From Pseudomonas frederiksbergensis (GTDB taxonomy: Bacteria > Pseudomonadota > Gammaproteobacteria > Pseudomonadales > Pseudomonadaceae), in NCBI RefSeq assembly GCF_003732705.1, contig NZ_MOBR01000023.1, positions 37,679-101,678 on the forward strand: 64,000 nucleotides of DNA. The letters run 5' to 3'. Every line of letters starts with the position of its first letter. The first letter of the stretch is position 1. The position numbers and the translations under genes are program-made. The notes below the pieces were generated by a model. The model was given only the letters and a program-made list of their open reading frames with translations, did no database searches and was not told the origin of the DNA. Below, piece by piece: positions 8,346 to 17,703 of the stretch.

Positions 8346-8450
8346 ATGAAACATATGACTATTACCGACGTCGAGTACGCCGGAAAACATAAGCAGGCCC
8401 GCAAGGAGTTGCTCCTGATCGAGATGGATCGAGTAGTTCCGTATAAGGGG
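8346..8450 (+). pseudogene. IS5-family transposase, N-terminal remnant
   Basis: The first 34 codons, starting MKHMTITDVEYAGKHKQARK and continuing ELLLIEMDRVVPYKG, closely resemble the start of IS5-family transposases (usually EYAGKRKQTRKELFLIEMDRVVPWKGL). Homology stops abruptly at about 8450, where ALIEPHYPKG would be expected; the open frame runs on to 8576 with unrelated sequence. Only about a tenth of the gene remains and no catalytic DDE residues are present. The fragment is evidence of past IS activity in this decayed segment. Confidence 0.72.
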
Positions 8451-8514
8451 CCGTGTGAGGGTGCCGACGGGGTATTTCATCAGTTTGAATACGTAGAACA
8501 TGAGTTTTTATGCG

Positions 8515-8766
8515 CTAATCATCTTCAACTTCTTCAACAAAATAGCAACTATGGCGTGTACCGCCTGGGTCGATGATGAAGACGCCTTGCCCTTTGCCAC
8601 ACTCAGATGATTGGGGTATCAAATAGGCTTTTTTCTTGTCGATCCACGCATTCAGTTTGTAGATGTAGATACCCATGCCAATGGCAATACCCAGCACCAG
8701 TAGCAAGCAAAGAACAAACTGTGCAGTGTAATCGTCGCTTTCCCTTTCTGGGCTAGTGGGTTGCAT
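8515..8766 (-). CDS. Small single-pass membrane protein, hypothetical
   Basis: An 83-residue protein with a polar N-terminus, one strong transmembrane segment (AQFVLCLLLVLGIAIGMGIYIY, about residues 15-36) and a C-terminal domain with two cysteines (SSECGKGQG and HSCYFVEE) that probably faces the periplasm. AGGA precedes the ATG. It has no relation to the neighbouring two-component system that I can show, and the family is not recognised. It is intact, unlike its left-hand neighbours. Confidence 0.55.
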   Translation of the reverse strand: MQPTSPERESDDYTAQFVLCLLLVLGIAIGMGIYIYKLNAWIDKKKAYLIPQSSECGKGQGVFIIDPGGTRHSCYFVEEVEDD

Positions 8767-8895
8767 ATCGAGGTCCTGTTGTTGAAATACGCCGCCATGA
8801 TAAGGATCGGTGGGTTAACGCCAGGTGAACATTGTCGTGAGGAAAGGTAACTCCGCTATCCTCCGCCCAACTAGTGAAAAACCAGGGGTCCGTGC

Positions 8896-9579
8896 GTGCA
8901 TATTCATCTGCTGCTGGTCGAAGACAATATCGACCTTGCGAACACTGTCATCGAGTATCTGGAAATCACCGGGATCGTCTGCGACCATGCCAGCAACGGG
9001 CAAATGGGCTTGAATCTGGCGCTCGCTCAGCACCATGACGTGATCTTGCTGGACATCCTGCTGCCGCGTATGAACGGCCAACAGGTGTGCAAAAAACTGC
9101 GCGAGCATGGAAATCAGACACCGATCCTGATGCTCTCATCACTGGATGCCTTGGCCGATAAGCTCGCCAGTTTTTCGGTCGGGGCCGACGACTATCTGGT
9201 CAAACCCTTCGAACTTCCGGAGCTGGTTGCACGGATTCGTGCCCTGAGCCTGCGCCGTAGTGGACAGGCTAATCGGCTGCAAGTCGCTGACCTGATCATG
9301 GATCTTTCAGCGCGCAAAGCCAGTCGCAACGGTCAGGAACTGCACCTGTCACCGACCGGCTGGACATTGCTCGAATGCCTGATGCGCGCCAGCCCTGCGC
9401 CCGTCAATCGCGAGCGTCTCGAAGCAGCGATCTGGGGTGACAAGCTGCCTGACAGCAATACGCTCAAGGTGCACATGCACCGTCTGCGCAAGGCTGTGGA
9501 CAAAGACTTCGCCGTGGCGTTGATCCAGACATTGCCCGGTATCGGCGTTCAGTTGGGGGCCATATGCGCAAAGGGCTGA
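8896..9579 (+). CDS. OmpR-family response regulator
   Basis: A 227-residue two-domain regulator starting with GTG. The receiver domain has the acidic pocket E9-D10, phospho-acceptor Asp53 (VILLDILLP) and Lys103 (DDYLVKPF). The C-terminal winged helix (about 130-222) includes LHLSPTGWTLLECLMRASP and LKVHMHRLRKAVD. The last 16 bases overlap the start of the sensor kinase gene, so the two are translationally coupled and form a cognate pair. The regulon is unknown; neither neighbour is an obvious target. Confidence 0.92.
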   Translation: MHIHLLLVEDNIDLANTVIEYLEITGIVCDHASNGQMGLNLALAQHHDVILLDILLPRMNGQQVCKKLREHGNQTPILMLSSLDALADKLASFSVGADDYLVKPFELPELVARIRALSLRRSGQANRLQVADLIMDLSARKASRNGQELHLSPTGWTLLECLMRASPAPVNRERLEAAIWGDKLPDSNTLKVHMHRLRKAVDKDFAVALIQTLPGIGVQLGAICAKG

Positions 9580-10883
9580 GCTTGAAGTGGGTGATCAGTG
9601 GCAGCTTGCTGTTGGTCATTGCCATGGTGCTGATTATCTACAACCAGCTACTGCCGGCTTACACCGAGCACGGACTCCGATATACCGACAGCGAGGCGAT
9701 GGAAGAAGAAGCGCAGTTATTTGCCCGGCATTACCAGCAGGACCCGACGACGCCGCCGCCTGATAACGACTTCGTCAAGAGCGCGCTCAGCAAGGAGGCC
9801 TTGCCGAAAAACATCCGCGACTTGCTCGAAACCACGCCGAGCATGGCGTTCGGTGCCGTGCAGTACTTCGGCGACGTTGACTCCTACGACGATTATGCCG
9901 GCACGGTCGTTCTGATCCACCCGTTGTACGACGGCAAAACGCTATATATGTACGACACCAGACATGACTATGAAAAAGACGGCGAAGTCGAAACGCCATT
10001 GTCCGATGCCTACCTGGAACACGAGTTATCGATGGTCAGCCTGATCAGTCTGGCGGTGTTTATTCCCGCACTGATCATCATCGCCCTGCTGGCCTGGTGG
10101 GTGGTGCGGCCGCTCGGTCGGCTGACGCAATGGTCGGCCAGCCTGGAAAGCGCCAGTGCGCCCGCCGATCAACGGCCGCATTTCATCTTCCGTGAGTTCA
10201 ATCTGCTGGCTGACTCACTGAATCACAGCGTGCAACAGGTCAAAGCCGCGAGCCTGCGGGAAGAGCGCCTGCTACGCTACGCCAGCCATGAACTTCGCAC
10301 ATCGCTGGCGGTACTCAAGGCCAATGTCGAATTGCTCGCCGTTCAGGCCGGCGGCGAGCTGCCCCCGCCCTTACAGCGGATCGAGCGCTCGGTGCTGAAC
10401 ATGCAGCGAATTGCCGAGACCCTGTTGTGGATGAGCCGCGAAAGCCCGGAAGCGCTACCAGAAGAAGCGTTCGACATGCGCCAACTGTTGAATGAACTGA
10501 TTCAGGAACATCGCTACCTGATCGGCAAACGCAAAATCGAGCTGATCCTGCACATCAGTGATGAGCCTTGCCGGCTGCCCCTGACTGCGTGCCGCATCGT
10601 CGTGGGTAACTTTCTGCGCAACGCCCTGCAATACTCTGACGATGGCAGCTTCCAAATAACCTTCGATCAGCTGCAACTGCGCATCGTCAACCGGATACGC
10701 ACCCCCCAGAAGCATCAAGAATCTGCCGACTTCGGTTACGGCCTCGGGCTCGTACTGATGCGCCAGCTCTGCGCAAAACTGGGTTGGCACATTGAGGTCG
10801 TATCCGAAAAGAATCGCTTCACGGTCATCCTGAAATTATCGGCTCAGACACCGCAGCAGCTTCCCGACGCAACGGACACCTGA
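9564..10883 (+). CDS. Membrane sensor histidine kinase
   Basis: A 439-residue sensor with a first transmembrane helix at about residues 9-27, a periplasmic domain of about 125 residues rich in Asp, Tyr and Glu, a second helix (LISLAVFIPALIIIALLAWW) and a short HAMP-like linker. The H-box ASHELRTSLAVLKANVELL has His242. The N-box NFLRNALQYSDDG and G-box FGYGLGLVLMRQLC complete the ATP-binding domain. It is coupled to the OmpR-type regulator upstream. The ligand is unknown; the acidic periplasmic loop could sense cations or cationic peptides, which is inference only. Confidence 0.92.
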   Translation: MRKGLSLKWVISGSLLLVIAMVLIIYNQLLPAYTEHGLRYTDSEAMEEEAQLFARHYQQDPTTPPPDNDFVKSALSKEALPKNIRDLLETTPSMAFGAVQYFGDVDSYDDYAGTVVLIHPLYDGKTLYMYDTRHDYEKDGEVETPLSDAYLEHELSMVSLISLAVFIPALIIIALLAWWVVRPLGRLTQWSASLESASAPADQRPHFIFREFNLLADSLNHSVQQVKAASLREERLLRYASHELRTSLAVLKANVELLAVQAGGELPPPLQRIERSVLNMQRIAETLLWMSRESPEALPEEAFDMRQLLNELIQEHRYLIGKRKIELILHISDEPCRLPLTACRIVVGNFLRNALQYSDDGSFQITFDQLQLRIVNRIRTPQKHQESADFGYGLGLVLMRQLCAKLGWHIEVVSEKNRFTVILKLSAQTPQQLPDATDT

Positions 10884-10992
10884 ACAGACTTCAGCGCGCC
10901 TCCTCCAACTCGTCATGCCGCAACCCGATGAGCGCTCATTTCATCTCGACAAACGAGCGCTCCATGACCAGCGTGTGGGATCGTCCGATCAT

Positions 10993-11619
10993 TCAGATCA
11001 GATTATTACGCTTGGCGAAGTCGGCCAGATACACCACCGATGTCACATTGAGTTTATCGATCAGGCGAGTTTTATAGGTACTGACGGTTTTGTTGCTCAA
11101 CAACATGACATTGCCGATTTCCTTGTTACTCAGACCTCGTGACAGTTGCTGCAAAATCGCCAACTCGCGGTCGGACAGTCCGCGGATCATCTCAAGCTCA
11201 GTGGAATCGATATCAACCCGGCGTACGGAATTGCCCGCCAGGTTTGGAAAGAACGTATAGCCCGCCATAAGCGCCTTGATCGCTTTGCTCAATTCGTTCA
11301 AATCGTCGGTTTTCGAGATATATCCGGCAGCGCCCGCCTTCATGCAGCGCATGGCATAAAAGGTTGCGGACTGGGCGGTCAATACCAGGATCTTGCTCGA
11401 CAGTTTCAGTGCGCTGATCCGGTTGATGGCTTCCAATCCGTCCAGCCTGGGCATGGTGATATCCAGCACGATCAGTTCCGGGTCATGCTGGCGAGCCAGT
11501 TGCACCGCATCGGCGCCATTGTCAGCCTCGGCAACGACTTTAAACTGCTCACGCTCCAGCAGCACCTTCACCGTCGCCCGAATAAACGGATGATCGTCTA
11601 CCACCAACGCTTTATGCAT
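10993..11619 (-). CDS. LuxR/FixJ-type response regulator (BvgA/EvgA-like)
   Basis: A 208-residue regulator. The receiver domain begins MHKALVVDDHPFIRATVKVL, has the phospho-acceptor Asp in LIVLDITMP and Lys in GYISKTDD. The C-terminal LuxR-type helix-turn-helix is LSDRELAILQQLSRGLSNKE followed by NKTVSTYKTRLIDKLN. The ATG at 11617-11619 (complement) follows GAGGTG and is preferred over a start 14 codons upstream. It is convergent with the sensor kinase gene (gap about 110 bases). No own sensor is adjacent. A damaged partial copy lies at 7547-7670. Confidence 0.9.
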   Translation of the reverse strand: MHKALVVDDHPFIRATVKVLLEREQFKVVAEADNGADAVQLARQHDPELIVLDITMPRLDGLEAINRISALKLSSKILVLTAQSATFYAMRCMKAGAAGYISKTDDLNELSKAIKALMAGYTFFPNLAGNSVRRVDIDSTELEMIRGLSDRELAILQQLSRGLSNKEIGNVMLLSNKTVSTYKTRLIDKLNVTSVVYLADFAKRNNLI

Positions 11620-12290
11620 TTGCACCTCATTGCAATAGGCAAAAAAAATGACAAGACTCATACGATGATTACTGTCACGACGAACGACATTCTTGAATTT
11701 GATTCCTGGTATGGAGTGTCAGTTAGTTAATGTCGGCAGTTCGGAAAACCACCAACTTTTGACTCTAATAAGCGATTCTTTATTTAAGTAAAAACTATTT
11801 TACCGGCGCCGCATTCGCACCCGGAACGTGAGCACTGCAGTATCCAACGTTTTAATTATGTTTTAAATCGCCTCACACCTGGTGCGCTCACGCGCCAGCG
11901 TCAGGACAGAGAGAAGAATAAAAAACAAACCGGTGTCCGTACATACAACTATCGGGGTAGGTCGTGAACCCATTGCGAGGCAGACCACCACGAACGCTTC
12001 CCGCTCGAGATGGATCAGGAAGCGCCCTGAAAAGGGCTGGTTGCGCAGATGGAACCGGCCCGACCTAAGGGTAAAGCGTTGTCAGGCGTGGAAAATCGGG
12101 ACACCCTCTAATTGTTTAGGAAAGTGCTGCGATACGTGAAGTAACATTTAGAACAGTCACTTCCAGAGATCAAGAGCCCTGCTGGTGAGCAACTCTGGCG
12201 TCCCAGTCCACCGGGGTTCCAGCGCAGCTCTCTGGCGCGTTTTTTGCTTATCCAAACCTTGCAATCGTTCTTGAACTAGCGGTATCGAAA
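11620..12290. other. 671-base intergenic region between two divergent regulator genes
   Basis: The left 250 bases are AT-rich (TTTATTTAAGTAAAAACTAT around 11770) and probably hold the promoters of the response regulator. The middle contains a plus-strand frame of 85 codons (11882-12139) rich in Arg and Trp with no ribosome-binding site; I do not accept it as a gene. Bases 12170-12250 can fold partly (CTCTGGCG and GCTCTCTGGCGCG precede TTTTTTGC at 12241) and could be a weak terminator or leader. Nothing else recognised. Confidence 0.45.
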
Positions 12291-13094
12291 ATGGCACTCA
12301 ATCAAATATTGTCGCTCCAGGAAGTTGCGAACTGGAATAGGGTCCTTGCGCGTCTGTTTGACCGGCAATTGGAAAATGACCTTCCGGGACTGCTTTCTGA
12401 TGCGATGAAGCAATTTATCGAACACGATACTTTCATCCTAAAAGTCTACGACCATGGCAACGATTTGCCGATAATCATTTCTCATGACATCCCAACCCAT
12501 CGGCATTATCAGTATTTCGAAAATTACTTTGCATCGGCCTACAAAGAAGATCCGCTGCTGAAAAAGCTTCGATATGACGGCACTGGCAACGTGGTTCAGA
12601 TCAATGCAAATACCTGCTCGCTGAAAAACTCTGCCTACTACCGAACCTACTATGAGGATCTCAACCTCAATGACGAAATAGATATCTTGTTGCCAGTGGC
12701 GCCCCGCCAATCCCTGGTGCTATCGATTGGCCGATGGGGTGATGTTGCCCATGAAGACGAACTGGCAACATTGAGCAGCGTGTATCCGCTGATCGAATGT
12801 TTGCTGAAAAACTTCTGGAAACAGCGATCCGCGCAGCAAGACGTGCGCCCTATGCCACATTCTGTCGAAACACGTCTGGCCACCTTCGGTGAGGAACAGC
12901 TGACCGTGCGGGAGCGGGAAATCACTCGATGGATGTTGCAAGGCAAGTGCACCAAAGAAATTGCTCGTGTACTGGAAATCAGTGCGCAGACCATCAAGGT
13001 CCATCGTAGAAATATTTACGCCAAGCTGGGCGTCAATACTGAACTGCAACTGTGCAGCCTGTTTGCCGCGACGGCACTTCCCTACTCTCACTAG
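12291..13094 (+). CDS. LuxR-family transcriptional regulator
   Basis: A 267-residue protein with a C-terminal LuxR-type helix-turn-helix (LTVREREITRWMLQGKCTKE, then SAQTIKVHRRNIYAKLG, about residues 205-260). The N-terminal 180 residues are an uncharacterised sensory domain (TFILKVYDHGNDLPIIISHD). The autoinducer-domain pattern of LuxR/LasR is not obvious and there is no receiver Asp pocket. It precedes a deacetylase, polyamine-binding protein and amidase gene set on the same strand after 218 bases, so it probably regulates these in response to a polyamine or amide signal. Confidence 0.85.
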   Translation: MALNQILSLQEVANWNRVLARLFDRQLENDLPGLLSDAMKQFIEHDTFILKVYDHGNDLPIIISHDIPTHRHYQYFENYFASAYKEDPLLKKLRYDGTGNVVQINANTCSLKNSAYYRTYYEDLNLNDEIDILLPVAPRQSLVLSIGRWGDVAHEDELATLSSVYPLIECLLKNFWKQRSAQQDVRPMPHSVETRLATFGEEQLTVREREITRWMLQGKCTKEIARVLEISAQTIKVHRRNIYAKLGVNTELQLCSLFAATALPYSH

Positions 13095-13258
13095 CGCCTT
13101 CAAATACCAGGCACTCGCAGCACTGCTTCGGTCCGGCAGTGTTGCGCTGCGCGCGTCGTTACCCGCGCAATTCAAAGACCAAAACCTTCTGTGCTGAACA
13201 ATTCATCTACCCCGATAGAGGCATTCCACCCTCCTGACCTTCCTCCTACCCTGCTGAC

Positions 13259-13282
13259 TTGCCCATCTTTTTTGTTGGGCAA
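13259..13282. promoter_or_regulatory. 24-bp palindrome upstream of the deacetylase gene
   Basis: TTGCCCA (13259-13265) and TGGGCAA (13276-13282) are exact inverted repeats with a 10-base T-rich spacer, 30 bases before the ATG of the deacetylase gene and downstream of the LuxR-type regulator gene. LuxR-type regulators bind dyads of about this size, so an operator is plausible. The T-rich spacer argues against a terminator stem. Not tested. Confidence 0.45.
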
Positions 13283-13312
13283 TTCGATGGCAGTTCGGCG
13301 AGGGTATGTGCA

Positions 13313-14443
13313 ATGAAGACCGGTTTTGTCTGGCATGAAATTTACATGTGGCATTCAACGGGATGCCACGCTGGAGTCTATCGCCCAGGACTGACGATCC
13401 AGCCCGGAATCCCTTTCGAGGAGGCGCAAACCAAACGACGTTTAAAAAACCTGTTGGACGTCAGCGGCCTTAGCGCACACCTGCAACCGATCACGGCCGT
13501 CGCGCTGACGGAAGAACAACTGCAACGTGTGCACACCTCGGCCTATTTGAATGTGCTCAAACAACTTAGCGATGGCAACGGCGGGCAATTGAGCGCCAAT
13601 ACCCCTGTGGGCAATGGCAGCTACGACATTGCCAAACTGGCTGCTGGCGGCGTGGTTTCTGCGGTAGATGCTGTTCTGCGGGGGGCGGTAAAAAATGCTT
13701 ACGCACTGGTGCGTCCTCCGGGACATCACGCTGAACCGGACACAGGCATGGGGTTCTGTTTACTGGCCAACGCCGCACTGGCTGCAGATCATGCCCTGGA
13801 GCACTTCCATCTTGAGCGCGTAGCAATCGTCGACTGGGATGTTCACCACGGAAATGGTGCTCAGCGGATCTTCTGGGAGGATCCGCGAGTACTGACGATC
13901 TCGGTGCATCAGGATGGAAACTACCCCGCCGATTCGGGCCACACGCACGAACAGGGTGCGGGTCCAGGCCTGGGGTACAACTTCAACATTCCGCTCCCGC
14001 CCGGCTGTGGTAACGGGGCCTACCTGCACGCATTCGACACGCTGATTCTGCCCGCCCTTCGCGCCTACCGCCCGCAATTGATCATCGTACCTTGTGGCTT
14101 TGATGCGGGAGCTTATGACCCATTGGGTCGCATGATGCTGCACAGCAACACCTATCGAGCCATGACCCAGCGAGTAATGGCGGTCGCAGACGCATGTTGT
14201 GAGGGGCGGCTGGTGCTGTGCCATGAAGGAGGCTACGAACCTAACACTGTGCCCTACATGGGATTAGCCGTTATTGAGACGTTGAGCGAGCTCCCCACTG
14301 CGATTACCGATCCCAATCTTGCTGATATGCAAGGTCTGACAGGACAAGCGCTGAAACCCCATCAACGCGAATGGATTGCCCGTTTGCTGAATAAACTTCA
14401 AGGCCCCTTGCTGCCAGGTCCGGAAGAGGAAGGCTGTGTATGA
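13313..14443 (+). CDS. Class II histone-deacetylase-like amidohydrolase (acetylpolyamine/HDAH type)
   Basis: A 376-residue zinc amidohydrolase. The active site is complete: His138-His139 in RPPGHHAEP, zinc ligands Asp176 and His178 in DWDVHHGNG and Asp264 in GFDAGAYDP, and the transition-state Tyr308 in HEGGYEP. The sequence most resembles bacterial class II HDAH enzymes such as P. aeruginosa PA3774; family members remove acetyl groups from acyl-lysines or acetylpolyamines. The next gene is a polyamine-binding protein that overlaps it by four bases, which favours acetylpolyamine as substrate. The ATG at 13313 is preferred over an upstream in-frame start because family members start near MKTGFVWHE. 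Confidence 0.87.
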   Translation: MKTGFVWHEIYMWHSTGCHAGVYRPGLTIQPGIPFEEAQTKRRLKNLLDVSGLSAHLQPITAVALTEEQLQRVHTSAYLNVLKQLSDGNGGQLSANTPVGNGSYDIAKLAAGGVVSAVDAVLRGAVKNAYALVRPPGHHAEPDTGMGFCLLANAALAADHALEHFHLERVAIVDWDVHHGNGAQRIFWEDPRVLTISVHQDGNYPADSGHTHEQGAGPGLGYNFNIPLPPGCGNGAYLHAFDTLILPALRAYRPQLIIVPCGFDAGAYDPLGRMMLHSNTYRAMTQRVMAVADACCEGRLVLCHEGGYEPNTVPYMGLAVIETLSELPTAITDPNLADMQGLTGQALKPHQREWIARLLNKLQGPLLPGPEEEGCV

Positions 14444-15645
14444 ACTCACTTTCGGCATCCAGAAAATACTTATCTAACGCAAGTTTGCGTTTCAACATAA
14501 CACCCATAAAAACGGTTGGATTGAAATTGATCAAGAACATCCCCTCGCTCCGCTTGCTTGGCAAAGTCCTGTGCGGTCTCGGCCTGCTCAGCTCACTCGC
14601 CCAAGCCGAAGCTGATGATCGCACCTTGCGAGTCTACAACTGGTTCGACTACATCACCCCCAAGGCCCTGGAAGACTTCAAGGCCCAGAACCCCCAGACC
14701 GAAATGGTCTACGACGTCTACGATAGCAACGAAAGCCTGGAAGCCAAGCTGCTCACCGGCAACTCCGGTTATGACGTGGTGAACCCGGGCGACATGTTCT
14801 TCGCCAAGGAGATCGGGGCGGGGGTGTTCCAGCCACTGGACCGCAGCAAGCTGCCAAACTGGCAACACCTCGACCCCCATCTGATGAAGCTGGTCGAAGA
14901 CAACGACCCGGGCAATCAATTTGGTGTGCCCTACATGTACGGCACCGTCCTGATCGGTTTCAACCCGGCCAAGGTCAAGGCCGTATTGGGCGACAACGCA
15001 CCGGTGGACAGCTGGGACCTGATCTTCAAGGAAGAAAACATCAGCAAGCTCAAGCAGTGCGGTGTCGCCCTGCTCGACTCGCCGTCGGAGATTCTGCCGC
15101 TGGCCCTGAAACATCTCGGCCTGGACCCCAACAGCACCAGCCCGGCGGACTACGCCAAGGCTGAAGCACTGATGATGAAGATCCGTCCGTACATCACCTA
15201 CTTCCACTCGTCCAAGTACATGGCCGACATCGCCAACGGCGATATCTGTGTCGCAGTCGGTTACTCCGGTAGCTTCTTCCAGGCCGATAACCGCGCCAAG
15301 GACGCCAAGAATGGCGTGGTGGTCGACATGCGTCTGCCGAAGGAAGGAGCGCCCGTTTGGTTTGACATGCTCTCGATCCCCAAATCAGCGAAAAATCCGG
15401 AAGACGCCTACGCCTTCATCAACTACTTGCTGCAACCGAAAGTCATCGCGCCAATCAGCGACTTTGTCGGCTACCCGAACCCGAACAAGGACGCCACTGA
15501 GCTGGTTAATCCGGCGATCCGCAACAACCCGAACCTGTACCCCACCGAAGCGGCCATGAAAACCCTCTACAGCCTGAAACCGCTGCCCCGTGACGCGGAA
15601 CGGGTACGAACCCGGGCCTGGAGCAGAATCAAGTCAGGTGTCTGA
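14440..15645 (+). CDS. Periplasmic polyamine-binding protein (PotF/SpuD-like)
   Basis: A 401-residue solute-binding protein with the family landmarks YNWFDYITPKALEDFK, YDVYDSNESLEAKLLTG, YDVVNPGDMFFAKE and PYMYGTVLIGFN. The start overlaps the deacetylase stop (ATGA) and has a strong GAGGAAGG site, giving translational coupling. The N-terminal region before the signal-peptide core (LLGKVLCGLGLLSSLAQA) is unusually long, about 38 residues; a TTG at 14521 would give a normal-length signal peptide. No ABC permease is nearby. It is clearly paralogous to the proteins at 3713 and 22568. Confidence 0.9.
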   Translation: MNSLSASRKYLSNASLRFNITPIKTVGLKLIKNIPSLRLLGKVLCGLGLLSSLAQAEADDRTLRVYNWFDYITPKALEDFKAQNPQTEMVYDVYDSNESLEAKLLTGNSGYDVVNPGDMFFAKEIGAGVFQPLDRSKLPNWQHLDPHLMKLVEDNDPGNQFGVPYMYGTVLIGFNPAKVKAVLGDNAPVDSWDLIFKEENISKLKQCGVALLDSPSEILPLALKHLGLDPNSTSPADYAKAEALMMKIRPYITYFHSSKYMADIANGDICVAVGYSGSFFQADNRAKDAKNGVVVDMRLPKEGAPVWFDMLSIPKSAKNPEDAYAFINYLLQPKVIAPISDFVGYPNPNKDATELVNPAIRNNPNLYPTEAAMKTLYSLKPLPRDAERVRTRAWSRIKSGV

Positions 15646-15826
15646 ATATTCCCTTCGGGGTGCCCAGTAGAACGCTCAGGTAGTTAAGTTCAGAACCTGT
15701 CGCATCACTCAGTGCAGCGAGAAACGCTATGAAAACCCATTTCGAGTTAAGTGTTGCCCTTAAATCCGAGCCCAAGTGTGATGGAAACATTAACCGCTTC
15801 AACCGTCAGCAGTCAGTGGTATCAGC

Positions 15827-17539
15827 ATGATCGAGGTCACCGAGGCTTCAATCGCCCAACTGCGCGCCGCGCTTGAATCCGGCCAGACAACGGCCGTTGA
15901 ACTGGTCCAGGCCTATCTCGCCAGGATCGACGCCTACGACGGCACCGATACGTCTACCGCCCTGAACGCCGTGGTGGTCCGCAACCCCGAGGCGCTGAAG
16001 GAAGCCCAGGCCTCCGATGCCCGTCGGGCCTCGGGGCAAAAGCTTGGGCCGCTCGATGGCATCCCTTACACGGCCAAGGACAGTTATCTGGTCAAGGGGC
16101 TCACCGCGGCTTCCGGGAGCCCAGCCTTCAAAGACCTGATCGCTTATCGCGACGCGTTCACTATCGAACGCCTGCGCGCCTGCGGGGCGATCTGCCTGGG
16201 CAAGACCAATATGCCGCCAATGGCAAATGGCGGCATGCAGCGCGGGGTCTACGGCCGGGCCGAGAGCCCGTACAACGCTGACTATCTCACCGCGCCCTTC
16301 GCCTCGGGTTCATCGAACGGCGCCGGGACCGCCACCGCTGCCAGTTTCGCGGCATTCGGCCTGGCGGAAGAAACCTGGTCGAGTGGCCGGGGACCTGCCT
16401 CGAACAACGGTTTGTGCGCCTATACACCTTCGCGCGGGGTGATTTCGGTGCGAGGCAACTGGCCGCTGGTACCGACGATGGACGTTGTCGTGCCGTATGC
16501 CAGAACCATGGGCGACCTGCTTGAGGTGCTCGACGTGGTGGTGGCCGAAGACCCTGACACTCGCGGCGATCTGTGGCGGATGCAGCCCTGGGTGCCGATC
16601 CCGAGCGTCGCCTCGGTGCGTCCGGCCTCCTATAGGTCGCTGGCGGCGAACAGTGGAGCACTGGTCGGAAAGCGCTTCGGCGTTCCGCGCATGTACATCA
16701 ACGCCGATCCGCAAGCCGGCACCTCTGAGGCGCCGGGTATCGGTGGGCCAACCGGTCAACGCATCAACACTCATCCTTCGGTGATCGGCCTTTGGGAACA
16801 AGCTCGCCAGGCACTCGAAGCCGCGGGTGCCGAAGTGCTTGAGGTCGACTTACCCCTGGTCTCCAACTACGAGGGTGATCGTCCTGGCGCATCGACGCTG
16901 CTCAATCGCGGGCTGGTGTCTAAAGAGTTCCTGCGCCATGAATTGTGGGATCTGTCGGCCTGGGCATTCGATGACTTTCTGCGGGCCAACAACGATCCGA
17001 AATTGAACCGTCTGGTCGATGTCGACGGACCGCAGATTTTCCCGCATGACCCAGGCACTCTGCCCTGCCAACAGGGCGCCTTTGCCATTGACATGAGCGA
17101 GTACGTGCAGATGGCCGAGCGTGGCATTACACCCTGGGACCAGATCGCCACTCTGGCTGGCGGACTCCGGGGGCTGGAACAGACGCGTCGGATCGACCTA
17201 GAAGACTGGATGGATCGGCTTGGGCTCGATGCCGTGCTATTCCCGACAGTTGCCGACGTTGGCCCGGCGAATGCCGACGTCGATCCGCAGTCATCGGACA
17301 TCGCGTGGAGTAATGGCATCTGGGTCGCCAACGGCAACCTCGCCATCCGGCACTTGGGCGTGCCTACCGTCACCGTGCCGATGGGCGTCATGCCGGACAT
17401 CGGCATGCCAGTCGGGCTGACCTTTGCCGGTCGTGCCTATGACGATTCGACACTGCTGCGTTTCGCTTCAGCATTTGAGTCGACTGGGACGAAGCGCAGG
17501 ATCCCGCCTCGTACCCCACCCTTGTCCGCGGCCAATTAA
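15827..17539 (+). CDS. Amidase-signature family hydrolase
   Basis: A 570-residue amidase-signature enzyme. The catalytic triad can be placed as Lys84 (DGIPYTAKD), cis-Ser163 (ASGSSNGAG) and nucleophile Ser186 (TWSSGRGPASN). The Ser region departs from the usual GGSIRIPA pattern but keeps the needed residues. The protein is longer than typical (450-500), with an extra region around residues 240-330. It follows the deacetylase/binding-protein pair after 181 bases and might be in the same transcription unit. It hydrolyses an unknown carboxamide, and context suggests an acyl-polyamine or similar amide (inference). Confidence 0.85.
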   Translation: MIEVTEASIAQLRAALESGQTTAVELVQAYLARIDAYDGTDTSTALNAVVVRNPEALKEAQASDARRASGQKLGPLDGIPYTAKDSYLVKGLTAASGSPAFKDLIAYRDAFTIERLRACGAICLGKTNMPPMANGGMQRGVYGRAESPYNADYLTAPFASGSSNGAGTATAASFAAFGLAEETWSSGRGPASNNGLCAYTPSRGVISVRGNWPLVPTMDVVVPYARTMGDLLEVLDVVVAEDPDTRGDLWRMQPWVPIPSVASVRPASYRSLAANSGALVGKRFGVPRMYINADPQAGTSEAPGIGGPTGQRINTHPSVIGLWEQARQALEAAGAEVLEVDLPLVSNYEGDRPGASTLLNRGLVSKEFLRHELWDLSAWAFDDFLRANNDPKLNRLVDVDGPQIFPHDPGTLPCQQGAFAIDMSEYVQMAERGITPWDQIATLAGGLRGLEQTRRIDLEDWMDRLGLDAVLFPTVADVGPANADVDPQSSDIAWSNGIWVANGNLAIRHLGVPTVTVPMGVMPDIGMPVGLTFAGRAYDDSTLLRFASAFESTGTKRRIPPRTPPLSAAN

Positions 17540-17703
17540 CAAAAAGGTCGGGATAGGGGAAATACGGAAACCAATCCCGCCTAATCAAAAACCGGCCGGG
17601 GGAATGCCTATCCCCCATGTACGCGGAAAGAAACTTATCCGAAGCCACATAATCGGCAACCGCCCGTAACGAGGCCGCTGACTCGCCACCAAGACCTCTT
17701 CGC

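Noticed and set aside
10929..10963. Two GAGCGCTC palindromes as a terminator between the convergent kinase and regulator genes
   Set aside because: They can pair, but there is no T-run on either strand and the 17-base loop is long, so a terminator is not supported.
11882..12139. 85-codon plus-strand frame in the long intergenic region
   Set aside because: Arg/Trp-rich, no ribosome-binding site and not recognised; could not be supported as a gene.
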